Position numbers and translations under genes: made by a program. DNA of 64,000 bases from Herpetosiphon sp042688385. GTDB lineage: Bacteria > Chloroflexota > Chloroflexia > Chloroflexales > Herpetosiphonaceae. The stretch lies in the NCBI RefSeq assembly GCF_042688385.1, contig NZ_JBHUPY010000007.1, positions 124,001-188,000 of the forward strand, written 5' to 3'. Positions within the stretch are counted from its first letter, which is position 1. Each line of letters starts with the position of its first letter. This document shows positions 24,592 to 34,153 of this stretch, in pieces. The notes under the pieces were generated by a model, which searched no databases, had not been told where the DNA came from, and saw nothing but the letters and a program-made list of their open reading frames with translations.

Positions 24592-26083
24592 CGCCGTGGT
24601 TGGCCTCGATGGTGCGTTAGTCGAAGTCGAAGTTGATCTCAGTCGTGGTTTGCCGACCTTCACGATTGTAGGCTTGCCCGATACTGCCGTTCAAGAGGCC
24701 AAAGAGCGAGTCCGCGCCGCCGTACGCAATAGTGGCGGTTCCTTCCCCGATAAACGGCTAACCGTCAATTTGGCTCCTGCTGATTTACGTAAAGCAGGCC
24801 CAGCCTACGATCTGCCAATTGCCGTGGGCATTTTATTGGCTTCAGGCCAAATCGCTGCCGATGTGAGCCAAGCACTGTTTGTCGGCGAGCTATCGCTTGA
24901 TGGAGCTTTGCGCCACACCGATGGCATCTTGCCAATGGTCACAATTGCCCGCCGCGAAGGCTTGCAAACAGTTTATGTGCCGCATTGCGATGCCGCCGAA
25001 GCAGCGTTACTCGGCGATATGACGATTATTCCTGTGCGCTCCATCGTCGAGATTGCTGCTCATCTCAATGGCGAGCACTATATCGCAGCCTACGAAGGCC
25101 AGCCACCAGCCCCTGAAGCCCTCAGTTATAGCGTCGATTTTGCCGATGTCAAAGGCCAAGAACACGTCAAACGGGCTTTAGAAGTTGCTGCTGCTGGTGG
25201 TCATAATGTTCTGATGAGCGGCCCGCCTGGCTCTGGCAAAACCTTACTAGCCCGCTGCGTACCCTCTATTTTGCCGCCGTTGAGCCTTGATGAAGCCTTG
25301 GATGTAACCAAAATTTATTCGGTCAAAGGCCTGTTACCCAGCGATCTGCCCTTTATTCGCACGCGCCCATTTCGCTCGCCGCATCACACAATTTCCAATG
25401 CTGGCCTCGTCGGTGGTGGCCGCACCCCGCAGCCAGGCGAGATTTCGTTGGCCCATCGGGGCGTGCTTTTTCTCGACGAAATGCCCGAATTTAGCCAACA
25501 AGTACTCGAAGTCTTGCGCCAACCACTCGAAGATCATACGGTGGTACTCAGTCGCGCCGCAGGCACGCTCACATTCCCGGCAAACTTCGTGCTAATAGGT
25601 GCTATGAACCCTTGCCCTTGTGGCTACTTAAGTGACCCTACCCGCCAATGCGTCTGCCCACCAGCCGCAATTGCCCGCTATCAAAAACGCATTTCTGGGC
25701 CATTACTCGATCGCATCGATATTCATATTGAAGTCCCACGGCTTGAATATGAAAAGCTTGCGAGTGTGCGTAGTAGCGAATCATCGGAGCAAATTCGCGA
25801 GCGCGTCGTGTTAGCGCGCCAACGCCAAGCTGAACGCTTTTGCAAGCAGTCAATCTTGACCAATAGCGATATGGGGCCAGCCCAATTGCGCCAAGCCTGC
25901 GAGCTTGATGCCGCCAGCCAAAGCCTGATGAAGGCGGCCATGCGCCAATTACAACTCTCGGCCCGCAGTTATCATCGGGTGCTTAAATTGGCCCGCACAA
26001 TTGCTGATTTGGCTAATCTTGAGCAAATTCAACCAGCGCATTTGGCCGAAGCACTGCAATATCGACCCCGCCGAACCGAATAA
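24569..26083 (+). CDS. comM: YifB/ComM family Mg-chelatase-like AAA+ ATPase
   Basis: A 504-aa ComM homologue. The N-terminal domain (about 1-190) starts MLAKVWSCAVVGLDGALVEV with VGLPDTAVQEAKERVRAA. The AAA+ core has Walker A GPPGSGKTLLARC (about 217-229), Walker B GVLFLDEMPEF and sensor GAMNPCPCGY, and the zinc-type cysteine cluster NPCPCGY...CVCPP is intact. ComM is a hexameric helicase that aids branch migration during natural transformation in species where it was studied. GGGAGG precedes ATG 24569. The start region is strongly folded (see the RNA hairpin entry). It is probably cotranscribed with the 102-aa gene. Confidence 0.93.
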   Translation: MLAKVWSCAVVGLDGALVEVEVDLSRGLPTFTIVGLPDTAVQEAKERVRAAVRNSGGSFPDKRLTVNLAPADLRKAGPAYDLPIAVGILLASGQIAADVSQALFVGELSLDGALRHTDGILPMVTIARREGLQTVYVPHCDAAEAALLGDMTIIPVRSIVEIAAHLNGEHYIAAYEGQPPAPEALSYSVDFADVKGQEHVKRALEVAAAGGHNVLMSGPPGSGKTLLARCVPSILPPLSLDEALDVTKIYSVKGLLPSDLPFIRTRPFRSPHHTISNAGLVGGGRTPQPGEISLAHRGVLFLDEMPEFSQQVLEVLRQPLEDHTVVLSRAAGTLTFPANFVLIGAMNPCPCGYLSDPTRQCVCPPAAIARYQKRISGPLLDRIDIHIEVPRLEYEKLASVRSSESSEQIRERVVLARQRQAERFCKQSILTNSDMGPAQLRQACELDAASQSLMKAAMRQLQLSARSYHRVLKLARTIADLANLEQIQPAHLAEALQYRPRRTE

Positions 26084-26119
26084 ACGGCTGGTGGTAACAT
26101 CTGCTAACCAACACAGCGA

Positions 26120-26147
26120 TTGACATCACCCATCAGCCACGTACAAT
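26120..26147 (+). promoter_or_regulatory. Sigma-70-type promoter of the ABC exporter
   Basis: TTGACA (26120-26125, perfect), a 16-bp spacer and TACAAT (26142-26147, five of six). It lies about 100 bp before the ABC transporter start. Confidence 0.75.
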
Positions 26148-26250
26148 CATCATGAAACCGATCGATTGATCAATACGGCGCTTGCTGGTTGCTGGGCAAG
26201 CGTGTATATACGTGCCAATGATGCTATTTGTTGGCTGAAGGATGGACACG

Positions 26251-28047
26251 ATGCTGGCACAAGCCCCGAAACAATTAAGTAATTTGCGTCATTTAGAGCT
26301 ACGACGCATGTTTCAGTATGTATATCCCTATCGCTGGCGCTTAGCAATCGCGCTACTCTGTTTGGCAATTTCAAGCGGCATTGGCCTAATCATGCCGCTG
26401 GCAATTCGCAATTTGGTCGAAACAGTCAAAGATGCTTCAAGCACCAGCGCCTTGGATAAGGTTGCGCTGGGCTTAATGGGCGTGTTTATCGCTCAAATGG
26501 TGTTTAACTATATTCAAGGTTATTTTTTGACCTATGTTGGTGAGCGCGCAGTTGCCGATCTGCGAATTGAGGTCTATTCGCATTTGCAGCGGCTTTCGTT
26601 GGCTTTCTTTAGCGAACGCCGCGTCGGCGAATTAACTTCGCGCGTCACCAACGATGTAACGGTCATTCAAGGCATCGGCACAAATGCGGTTGCTGCTTTT
26701 CTGCAAAATGGTATTACCTTCATCGGCAGTTTCATTATGATGATCAATCTCAGTTGGCAGCTGACCGCAATTACGCTGCTGCTAATTCCTTTAATGATTG
26801 TGCTGGCGATTATTTATGGTCGCCGGATTCGCAATATGTCAACTGAAGTTCAGGATCGCATGGCTGAAGCCTCATCGGTGCTTGAAGAAACCATCTCCGG
26901 CGTGCGAATCGTCCAATCATTTGCCCGCGAACCCTATGAAGTTGAGCGATTTAGCGGCGCAATTGAACATGCCTTCTCAGCCTCGATGCGGCGCACCAAA
27001 ACCCGCGCCCAGTTTGTGCCAATCGTTTCGTTTTCGGGCTTTGGAGCCTTGGTATTCGTTCTTTGGTTTGGTGGCCGCCAAGTTTTGAATGGCACGATGC
27101 AACTTGGCGATTTGATTGCCTTCTTGCTGTATGCGGCGGTAATTGCTGGCTCGCTTGGCACGTTTACTAGCTTGTATAGCCAATTGCAAGAGGCGCTTGG
27201 CTCAACCGCGCGGGTGTTTGGCATTTTGGATACCGCACCTTCCATCGCCAGCAAAACCAACGCCATCACCTTGCCGCCAATCGAAGGTGAGATTTACCTT
27301 GAAGATGTTTCGTTCAACTATAGCGAAGGCAGTATACCCGTTTTGAACAACATCAATCTGCGGGTTGAGCCAGGCGAAGTGATGGCGATTGTCGGGCCAA
27401 GTGGCTCTGGCAAATCGACCTTGGTCAACTTAATTCCGCGTTTTTATGATGTTACCAAAGGGCGAATTACGGTTGATGGCTTTGATATTCGCGATGTTGA
27501 TTTGCCGTCGTTGCGCTCGCAAATTGGCATTGTGCCGCAAGAAACCTTGCTATTTAGCGGCACGATTGCCGATAATATTCGCTATGGCAACCTCGATGCG
27601 CCAATGGAAGCAGTTATCGAAGCGGCCAAAGCAGCCAACGCTCACGACTTTATCAGCAATTTCGAGGGTGGCTATGAATCAATCGTTGGCGAGCGGGGGA
27701 TTAAACTCTCTGGTGGTCAGCGCCAGCGCGTCGCGATTGCCCGAGCTTTGCTCAAAAACCCACGGATTTTAATTTTGGATGAAGCAACCTCGGCGATGGA
27801 TAGTGAATCGGAAGGCTTGGTACAAGAGGCCTTAGAACGCTTGATGCAAGGCCGCACCACCTTCGTGATTGCCCATCGGCTTTCGACCGTCAAAAATGCT
27901 ACCAGAATTGCCGTGATTGAGCATGGCCGCGTGACTGAACTTGGCAGCCATAGCGAACTTTTGGCTCAAGCAGGCACATATGCTCGCTTGTACCATTTAC
28001 AATTTGAAACCAACGAAGCAGCCGCAACTGTGCTAACAGAGTATTAA
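26251..28047 (+). CDS. ABC exporter, fused permease and ATPase (MsbA/MDR type)
   Basis: A 598-aa half-transporter. ATG 26251 is preferred since GAAGGA sits about 9 nt upstream, while an ATG at 26242 abuts the same site. The N-terminal membrane domain (about 20-310) has six helices and the coupling region LSLAFFSERRVGELTSRVTNDV. The nucleotide-binding domain (about 335-580) has Walker A GPSGSGKSTL, signature LSGGQRQR, Walker B ILILDEATSAMD and the switch His in IAHRLST. It should act as a homodimer exporting lipids or hydrophobic compounds; the substrate is unknown. It is monocistronic, with lon downstream under its own promoter. Confidence 0.94.
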   Translation: MLAQAPKQLSNLRHLELRRMFQYVYPYRWRLAIALLCLAISSGIGLIMPLAIRNLVETVKDASSTSALDKVALGLMGVFIAQMVFNYIQGYFLTYVGERAVADLRIEVYSHLQRLSLAFFSERRVGELTSRVTNDVTVIQGIGTNAVAAFLQNGITFIGSFIMMINLSWQLTAITLLLIPLMIVLAIIYGRRIRNMSTEVQDRMAEASSVLEETISGVRIVQSFAREPYEVERFSGAIEHAFSASMRRTKTRAQFVPIVSFSGFGALVFVLWFGGRQVLNGTMQLGDLIAFLLYAAVIAGSLGTFTSLYSQLQEALGSTARVFGILDTAPSIASKTNAITLPPIEGEIYLEDVSFNYSEGSIPVLNNINLRVEPGEVMAIVGPSGSGKSTLVNLIPRFYDVTKGRITVDGFDIRDVDLPSLRSQIGIVPQETLLFSGTIADNIRYGNLDAPMEAVIEAAKAANAHDFISNFEGGYESIVGERGIKLSGGQRQRVAIARALLKNPRILILDEATSAMDSESEGLVQEALERLMQGRTTFVIAHRLSTVKNATRIAVIEHGRVTELGSHSELLAQAGTYARLYHLQFETNEAAATVLTEY

Positions 28048-28084
28048 AATTAAAAGGATTAGACCAAAACAGGACGATCGAGGC

Positions 28085-28112
28085 TTGCCGTTAAGATAAG
28101 TTAGCGTATACT
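28085..28112 (+). promoter_or_regulatory. Sigma-70-type promoter of lon
   Basis: TTGCCG (28085-28090), a 16-bp spacer and TATACT (28107-28112), 75 bp before the lon start codon. No heat-shock element such as CIRCE was recognised. Confidence 0.6.
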
Positions 28113-28186
28113 ATAAAGACGTATTATGCTGCTTTTAACCCACTCTGTGTGGCCATTCTGCCACAGCGAAATGAGGGATTTTTGAT

Positions 28187-30619
28187 ATGACCCGAGAAAA
28201 AGACCGCCCTCGTACAGGAACCGAGCGCACTTTACCACTGGTGGTATTGGGCGAAATTGTGATCATGCCGCACATGACTGTGCCGCTCCAGGTTGGGCAG
28301 GGCAAGTCTTATCGGGCCATGGAACAAGCGATGGAAGATGATCAACACGTTTTGTTGATCTTTGTTTCCGAGGCCGAAATTGAAGCCTACAAAGGCCACG
28401 AACCCCAACAATTACCCAAAGTTGGCGTGGTCGCGCGCTTGGAAGATTTCTCCCAATTGCCCGATGGCACGGTAAAAATTGTCCTCGAAGGGATTACCCG
28501 CGCTGAGATTGTTGATTGTGTTCAGAGCGATCCCTTCTATCGCGTAGCCTGCCGCTACTTGCCAGACCAAGAACCAAAAGGCATCGAAGTCGATGCATTA
28601 ATGGATACAGTCAAACAGCAAATTACTGAATTTGTCGATTATTTAGGCGAAATTCCCCAAGAAGCTGTTGCTTTTGTGCATCGCATTAACACGCCTGGCC
28701 ACTTGGCCGACCTCGTGACCTATGGCCCTGCCTTCTCGTTCCAAGATCGCTTGGAATTGTTGAACGAGGCCGAGCCATTGGCTCGCTTGAATCGAGTTCA
28801 AGTCATTTTGGCTCGCCAATTAGAACTCTTGCGCTTGCGGGCCAAAATTCAATCCGATACCAAAGAAGTGCTCGATCAAGGCCAAAAAGAGTATTTCTTG
28901 CGCGAACAAATGCGCGTTATCCGCCGTGAACTAGGCGAAGATGACGATGGCGATGATCCAATTGATGAATTGCGTCGCAAAGTCAATGAACTCAACGCGC
29001 CGCAATATGTCAAAGATCAAGCCTTGCACGAAATTAAGCGCTTGGCCCAACAAGGCATGAATTCGCCAGAAGCAGGTGTCATTCGCACCTACCTCGATTG
29101 GATTATTGCCCTGCCATGGAACGCCGATCAAGTTGCGGCGATTTCGTTGGTTCAAGCTCGCCAAGTGCTCGACGAAGATCATTATGGCTTGGAAAAAGTC
29201 AAAGAGCGGATTTTGGAATATCTGGCGGTGCGCAAGCTCGCTGGCAGCAAAATGCGTTCGCCAATCTTGTGCTTCGTTGGCCCTCCTGGCGTGGGTAAAA
29301 CCAGCCTTGGCCGCTCGATTGCCCGCGCCTTGGATCGGCCATTCGTGCGCCAATCGTTGGGCGGTGTACACGATGAAGCCGAAATTCGCGGCCACCGCCG
29401 TACTTACATTGGCGCAATGCCAGGCCGGATTATTCAGGGCATGAAAACCGCCAAGTCGCGCCAAGCTGTCTTTATGCTTGACGAAATCGACAAGATTGGC
29501 AATGACTTCCGTGGCGACCCAACCTCGGCGCTGTTGGAAGTGCTTGATCCTGAGCAAAACAACACCTTCTCAGATCACTATTTGGAAATTCCGTTTGATC
29601 TGAGCCAAGTGGTGTTTGTGGCAACCGCCAACCAACTTGAGCCAATTCCAGCGCCGCTGCGCGACCGCATGGAAATTATCGAGATTGGCGGCTACACCGA
29701 GGATGAAAAACTGGCGATTGCCCAAGGCTTCTTGTTGCCCAAGCAACGTGAGTTCCATGGCCTCGAAACCAGCCAATTAGAAGTAACCGATGCTGCAATC
29801 TTGAAGCTGATTCGCGAATATACTCGCGAAGCTGGCGTGCGTAACCTTGAGCGTGAAGTCGCGGCTCTGTGCCGCAAAATTGCCCGCAAGGTAGCTGAAT
29901 CACAAGATGAGGAAGCACCCCAAGAAGGCAAGAAGCGGCGCAAGAAGGCTAAAAAAGCCGAGCCAATTAAATTCTTGATTGATGCTGCTGATGTACCAAC
30001 CTACCTTGGCCCAGAACATTTCAGCTTTGGAATGGCCGAAGTTGCTGATCAAGTTGGGGTGGCAACAGGCGTTGCTTGGACACCAACCGGTGGCGATATT
30101 CTCTCATTCGAAGTCTTGCCATTGACGGGCAAAGGCGAATTACGCCTGACTGGTCAATTGGGCGATGTGATGAAAGAATCGGCGCAAGCAGCAATGTCGT
30201 ATGTGCGCTATCGCGCCAAAGAATTGGGCATCGAGCCAAATTACTTTGACGAGCACTCAATTCACATTCACGTTCCCGAAGGTGCAGTGCCCAAGGATGG
30301 CCCTTCAGCAGGGATCACCTTAACGATCGCATTGATTTCGGCCATGACTGGGCGAGCGGTACGCCGTGACGTTGCTATGACTGGCGAAGTTACGCTACGT
30401 GGCCGGGTTCTGCCAATTGGTGGCTTGAAAGAAAAAACCTTGGCAGCGCATCGCGCTGGGATCAAAACCTTCATTTTGCCCAAGGAAAACGCCAAAGATA
30501 TTGTCGATCTGCCAGAAAAAGTGCGCCAAGATCTGCAATTGATTCCGGTCGAAACCATGGACGAAGTGCTGACAATTGCGCTGATGCCATTTATTCGCCA
30601 AGACGTGATCGCCAGCTAA
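28187..30619 (+). CDS. lon: ATP-dependent protease Lon
   Basis: An 810-aa cytoplasmic LonA protease of usual length. It has the N-terminal substrate-recognition domain (LPLVVLGEIVIMPHMTVPL at about 16-34), a coiled-coil region, an AAA+ domain with Walker A GPPGVGKTSLG (about 365-375) and VFMLDEIDKIG, and a C-terminal protease domain with Ser707 in PKDGPSAGI and Lys750 in GGLKEK, the Ser-Lys dyad. The linker around 580-605 is unusually Lys/Arg-rich (GKKRRKKAKKAE). It degrades damaged and regulatory proteins. It has its own promoter upstream and a strong terminator downstream, so it is monocistronic. Confidence 0.98.
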   Translation: MTREKDRPRTGTERTLPLVVLGEIVIMPHMTVPLQVGQGKSYRAMEQAMEDDQHVLLIFVSEAEIEAYKGHEPQQLPKVGVVARLEDFSQLPDGTVKIVLEGITRAEIVDCVQSDPFYRVACRYLPDQEPKGIEVDALMDTVKQQITEFVDYLGEIPQEAVAFVHRINTPGHLADLVTYGPAFSFQDRLELLNEAEPLARLNRVQVILARQLELLRLRAKIQSDTKEVLDQGQKEYFLREQMRVIRRELGEDDDGDDPIDELRRKVNELNAPQYVKDQALHEIKRLAQQGMNSPEAGVIRTYLDWIIALPWNADQVAAISLVQARQVLDEDHYGLEKVKERILEYLAVRKLAGSKMRSPILCFVGPPGVGKTSLGRSIARALDRPFVRQSLGGVHDEAEIRGHRRTYIGAMPGRIIQGMKTAKSRQAVFMLDEIDKIGNDFRGDPTSALLEVLDPEQNNTFSDHYLEIPFDLSQVVFVATANQLEPIPAPLRDRMEIIEIGGYTEDEKLAIAQGFLLPKQREFHGLETSQLEVTDAAILKLIREYTREAGVRNLEREVAALCRKIARKVAESQDEEAPQEGKKRRKKAKKAEPIKFLIDAADVPTYLGPEHFSFGMAEVADQVGVATGVAWTPTGGDILSFEVLPLTGKGELRLTGQLGDVMKESAQAAMSYVRYRAKELGIEPNYFDEHSIHIHVPEGAVPKDGPSAGITLTIALISAMTGRAVRRDVAMTGEVTLRGRVLPIGGLKEKTLAAHRAGIKTFILPKENAKDIVDLPEKVRQDLQLIPVETMDEVLTIALMPFIRQDVIAS

Positions 30620-30641
30620 ATCAGGCTGACGCTCAACGCAA

Positions 30642-30680
30642 CGCCCCTTTCCTTATAATGAGGAGAGGGGTGTTTTTGTT
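30642..30680 (+). terminator. Intrinsic terminator of lon
   Basis: CCCCTTTCCT pairs with AGGAGAGGGG (one wobble) around a 7-nt loop and is followed by TGTTTTTGTT. It begins about 23 bp after the lon stop. Confidence 0.9.
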
Positions 30681-30683
30681 AAG

Positions 30684-30998
30684 GCAGAAGTCAAAAGTCA
30701 AAAGTCAAAATAGCCGCTGAAACCACGAAGAACGCGAAGAACGCGAAGTACATTTTAGCCACAGATTGCCCAGATTGTTTTGATTATCTTTCCACAGCCA
30801 AAAGCCATTAGCCTTGGAATCTCTGCGCCTCTGCGTTAAATGCCGATCCACGAAACATACGAAGGCTTTTATTTTTTCGCCACAGATTACACAGATTATT
30901 ATTTTAATCTCTCAAAGTCATCAGCCAGGAACCTGAACCCTGACTACTATTGACTCCTTTTTTTGGTTTTTGACTTCTGACTTTTGACTTTTGACTTT
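30684..30998. repeat. Dispersed-repeat block between lon and nuoN
   Basis: Words seen: AGTCAAAAGTCAAAA (30688-30710), CACGAAGAACGCGAAG (30723-30750), CTCTGCGCCTCTGCGTTAAA (30821-30840), CACAGATTACACAGATT (about 30882-30900) and TGACTTTTGACTTTTGAC (30972-30996). No coding sequence. Confidence 0.75.
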
Positions 30999-31041
30999 AA
31001 AAAACGCTTCCCCCACAAACTCGTAGGTTCATGAGGGAAGC
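30999..31041 (-). terminator. Terminator of the nuo operon
   Basis: On the minus strand GCTTCCC pairs with GGGAAGC (31006-31041, with additional inner pairs) and is followed by GTTTTTT. It lies 19 bp past the nuoN stop. Confidence 0.75.
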
Positions 31042-31059
31042 AAGGCTGAGAAATAGATG

Positions 31060-32535
31060 TTATTGGGCGACGGTCAAGACCAAGGCTTTGGCCAAATCGG
31101 TGAAGATGTTTGGCGCAATCCCAACTGCGACAATCCCAATGACTGCAACGAGCACGCCCAACGAGAGCGAAGCCGTGGCATAGGTTGGTTGTGGCTCGGT
31201 GGCTTCAGCATCGCGCATCCACATCGTCACAATCACCCGCAAGTAGAAGAAGGCTGAAACGACGCTGGTAATCACGCCGATAATCGCCAGATAATCGAGG
31301 TTCGCATCCCAGGCAGCGCGAAAAATGCCAAACTTGCTAGCAAAACCGGCTGTTGGTGGCACACCAGCCAACGAGAACATAAACACGGTCATTGCCAGCG
31401 CCAAGAGTGGGCTACGCTTGCCCAATCCACGCAGATCCTTCAGTTCAAACACGGGCATGCCGCGATTTTCCAAGGCAATCAGCACGGCAAACGCGCCAAG
31501 GTTGGTCAAGGTGTAGGCCAAAAGATAAACCGTGAAGGCGCTGATGCCTTTTTCGCTGGCAGCCAACACGCCGAGCAACATATAGCCAGCGTGCGCAATC
31601 GACGAATAGGCCAACATGCGCTTGAGGTTGCTTTGGGCAACTGCCACAATATTGCCATAAACCATGGTTGCTGCTGCAAACAGGCCAAACAGCAATTGCC
31701 ACTCTGGCTTGAGCGCAGGGAAGGCCACGTTCAAGAAGCGCAACATGGCGGCGAACGCAGCACCCTTGGTCGCAACCGACATATAGGCGGTTACTGGCGT
31801 GGGCGCGCCTTCGTACACGTCAGGAGTCCAAGCGTGGAAGGGGAACATTGAAACCTTGAAGCCCAAGGCAATCAGCACAAAGCCAACCCCAGCCAACAAA
31901 ATTGGATCATCAAGCGCTTTGCCGGTGCTTTGCCATGTGCTCAATTCGGTGGCAATTTGTGCCAAGTTGGTCTTGCCAGTCATGCCATAGATTAAGGCGA
32001 TGCCATAGACCAAGAAGCCAGCGGCAAAACCGCCAAGCAACAAATATTTAATCGCTGCTTCGCCCGATTTGAACTGCGGCACGGCAAAGCCCGTCAGCAC
32101 ATACAGCGCAATCGACAGCGTTTCAACCCCGATGAAGATCGTTACAAGGTCGGTTGCTTGAACCAAGAACAACATGCCAGAGGTTGCAAACAGCACCAAG
32201 GGATAAAACTCGCCTTGGTTGAGATTTTGGCGTGGCATGTAATCAAAGGCAATCAGCAAGGTCAATGCTGTACCCGCCAGCAAAATCCAATTTACTAACA
32301 CCCCAAACTGATCAAACACCAACATGTCTGAAAAGCCCGAGACATTTAAGCCATAATCCAGCGCACCAAGCGCCGCAGTCACGCCCAGCCCAATCAGGCT
32401 TAGCGTGATCAAAACCCGCCGATCTGAGGTAAACATATCGACAATCAAGACCAACATCGCCCAAATCATCAGGAATGCTGGCATGCCTAAGACTGTCCAG
32501 TTAATCTCCGGCGTGACAAATGTTAAATCATTCAT
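31060..32535 (-). CDS. nuoN: NADH-quinone oxidoreductase subunit N
   Basis: A 491-aa polytopic membrane protein of the antiporter-like complex I family, with about 14 predicted helices. It has the conserved helix-7/8 features HAWTPDVYEGAPTPVTAYMSV (about 235-255) and YSSIAHAGYMLLG (about 307-319), typical of NuoN/Nqo14. It takes part in proton pumping in the membrane arm of complex I. It is the last gene of the operon, 18 bp after nuoM, and is followed by a terminator. Confidence 0.97.
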   Translation of the reverse strand: MNDLTFVTPEINWTVLGMPAFLMIWAMLVLIVDMFTSDRRVLITLSLIGLGVTAALGALDYGLNVSGFSDMLVFDQFGVLVNWILLAGTALTLLIAFDYMPRQNLNQGEFYPLVLFATSGMLFLVQATDLVTIFIGVETLSIALYVLTGFAVPQFKSGEAAIKYLLLGGFAAGFLVYGIALIYGMTGKTNLAQIATELSTWQSTGKALDDPILLAGVGFVLIALGFKVSMFPFHAWTPDVYEGAPTPVTAYMSVATKGAAFAAMLRFLNVAFPALKPEWQLLFGLFAAATMVYGNIVAVAQSNLKRMLAYSSIAHAGYMLLGVLAASEKGISAFTVYLLAYTLTNLGAFAVLIALENRGMPVFELKDLRGLGKRSPLLALAMTVFMFSLAGVPPTAGFASKFGIFRAAWDANLDYLAIIGVITSVVSAFFYLRVIVTMWMRDAEATEPQPTYATASLSLGVLVAVIGIVAVGIAPNIFTDLAKALVLTVAQ

Positions 32536-32553
32536 TCGAACTCACGCTCCGTC

Positions 32554-34107
32554 TTATTGGCCAGCAATCAGTGGCGCAGCATTGGCAACGAAGGCTTCAA
32601 GCGCCTTGATCGTTGTTTCCATTGGGCGAGTAAAGTATGGCGAGTAGAGACCAATTACCAACATCAATATACAGAGTGGCAACAAAATCGCTACTTCGCG
32701 GCGAGTCAAATCGCTCAGGTGCGGCGTGCGGCGTTCGCTAAATGGCCCCGAAGCAATGCCTTGGAACATTTTGAGCAAATAGACCGCTGCCAAAATCACG
32801 CCAACTGCGGCAAACGCGGTAAACGTCCAGCCGATTGGCGAATCGAATGCGCCGAGCATAATTAGGAATTCGCCAACGAAGCCGTTTAAGCCAGGCAAGC
32901 CGACCGAGGCCATCGTGGCAAACAACAGGAAGTAAACGAACACGGGCACAACTTTCCACAAACCGCCGTAATCGGCCAATTCGCGGGTGTGAGTGCGTTC
33001 GTAAACCATCCCAATCAACAAGAACAATGCGCCAGTGCTCAACCCGTGGTTGATCATTTGCAGCACTGCGCCTTGCAAACCAACTTCATTCAGCGCGAAA
33101 ATCCCCAGCACGATAAAGCCCATGTGGCTGACTGATGAATAGGCCACCAGCTTTTTAATATCGCTTTGGGCATACGAAAGCACTGCGCCATAGATGATCC
33201 CAATCACTGCCAGCAAGGCAATTGGCCGTGCCCATTCTTGGGCAACTTGCGGGAACAACTGCACGCAGAAGCGAATCATGCCGTAGCCACCCATTTTCAG
33301 CAGCACCGCCGCCAGAATCACCGAACCAGCGGTTGGTGCTTCAACGTGCGCATCAGGCAGCCACGTGTGGACAGGCCACAATGGCACTTTGACCGCAAAC
33401 GCCACGAAGAATGAGAGGAACAGCAATTTCAATTCGGTATCCGACAAGCCAAATTGATTGATATTGGCCATCAAGGTTTGCACTTGGAAGGCCGTATCAG
33501 TTGGCAAGCCTTGTTGCGCCAAATATTGGTAATTGAGCAAGCCCAAGGCAATAATGCCGATCAACATAAACACCGAGGCAGCGAAGGTATACAAGAAGAA
33601 CTTCACTGTGGCGTAAATGCGGCGCTTGCCACCCCAAATCCCAATCAAGAAATACATTGGAATCAGGGTAAATTCCCAGAAGATATAGAACAAGAACAGG
33701 TCTTGGGCCAAAAACACGCCCAACATCCCAGTTTCTTGCAACAGAATCAGCATCAAGAAGTTGTTGGTTTTGTCTTCAACATTCCATGCACTCCAAATTG
33801 CCAAAGGAGTGATGAAGGTTGTCAGCAGCACCAACCACAAACTAATGCCATCAAGACCCAACTCGTAGCGCACGCCCCAATCTGGAATCCAGCTGAAATA
33901 TTCGTAGAACTGGAGTCCAGCGGCATCGTGCTTGAAATTGAACAAAATTGGCAATGACACGGCGAAAACGAGTGTGCTCCAGCCCAAGGCAAAAATTCGG
34001 GCTGCTCCGCGTTGGCCGCGCATAAACGCCAGGATGATCGCACCGACGGCGGGTAAAAACACCACCAGCGATAAGATCGTAAAACCTAAGTCGTTTGTAT
34101 TCGTCAA
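32554..34107 (-). CDS. nuoM: NADH-quinone oxidoreductase subunit M
   Basis: A 517-aa membrane protein with about 14 helices and the NuoM signatures GLDGISLWLVLLTTFI (about 86-101), the helix-5 glutamate in YIFWEFTLIPMY, HTWLPDAHVEAPTAGSVILA (about 236-255) and YSSVSHMGFIVLG. The initiation codon is TTG 34107 with AAGGAG at correct distance; no ATG fits better. It is one of three antiporter-like proton-translocating subunits. It lies 46 bp after nuoL. Confidence 0.97.
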   Translation of the reverse strand: MTNTNDLGFTILSLVVFLPAVGAIILAFMRGQRGAARIFALGWSTLVFAVSLPILFNFKHDAAGLQFYEYFSWIPDWGVRYELGLDGISLWLVLLTTFITPLAIWSAWNVEDKTNNFLMLILLQETGMLGVFLAQDLFLFYIFWEFTLIPMYFLIGIWGGKRRIYATVKFFLYTFAASVFMLIGIIALGLLNYQYLAQQGLPTDTAFQVQTLMANINQFGLSDTELKLLFLSFFVAFAVKVPLWPVHTWLPDAHVEAPTAGSVILAAVLLKMGGYGMIRFCVQLFPQVAQEWARPIALLAVIGIIYGAVLSYAQSDIKKLVAYSSVSHMGFIVLGIFALNEVGLQGAVLQMINHGLSTGALFLLIGMVYERTHTRELADYGGLWKVVPVFVYFLLFATMASVGLPGLNGFVGEFLIMLGAFDSPIGWTFTAFAAVGVILAAVYLLKMFQGIASGPFSERRTPHLSDLTRREVAILLPLCILMLVIGLYSPYFTRPMETTIKALEAFVANAAPLIAGQ

Positions 34108-34153
34108 GGGTTACTCCTTGTGAAGAAACAAGCCGGAGCCTGCGCTTCACGTC

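Noticed and set aside
24469..24663. A 64-aa minus-strand frame across the comM start
   Set aside because: It arises from the inverted repeat at the comM start and overlaps the conserved comM N-terminus.
28931..29557. A 208-aa minus-strand frame inside lon
   Set aside because: Antisense shadow of a highly conserved gene.
33454..33957. A 167-aa plus-strand frame inside nuoM
   Set aside because: Antisense shadow of nuoM; Gln/His-rich composition comes from reading membrane-protein codons backwards.
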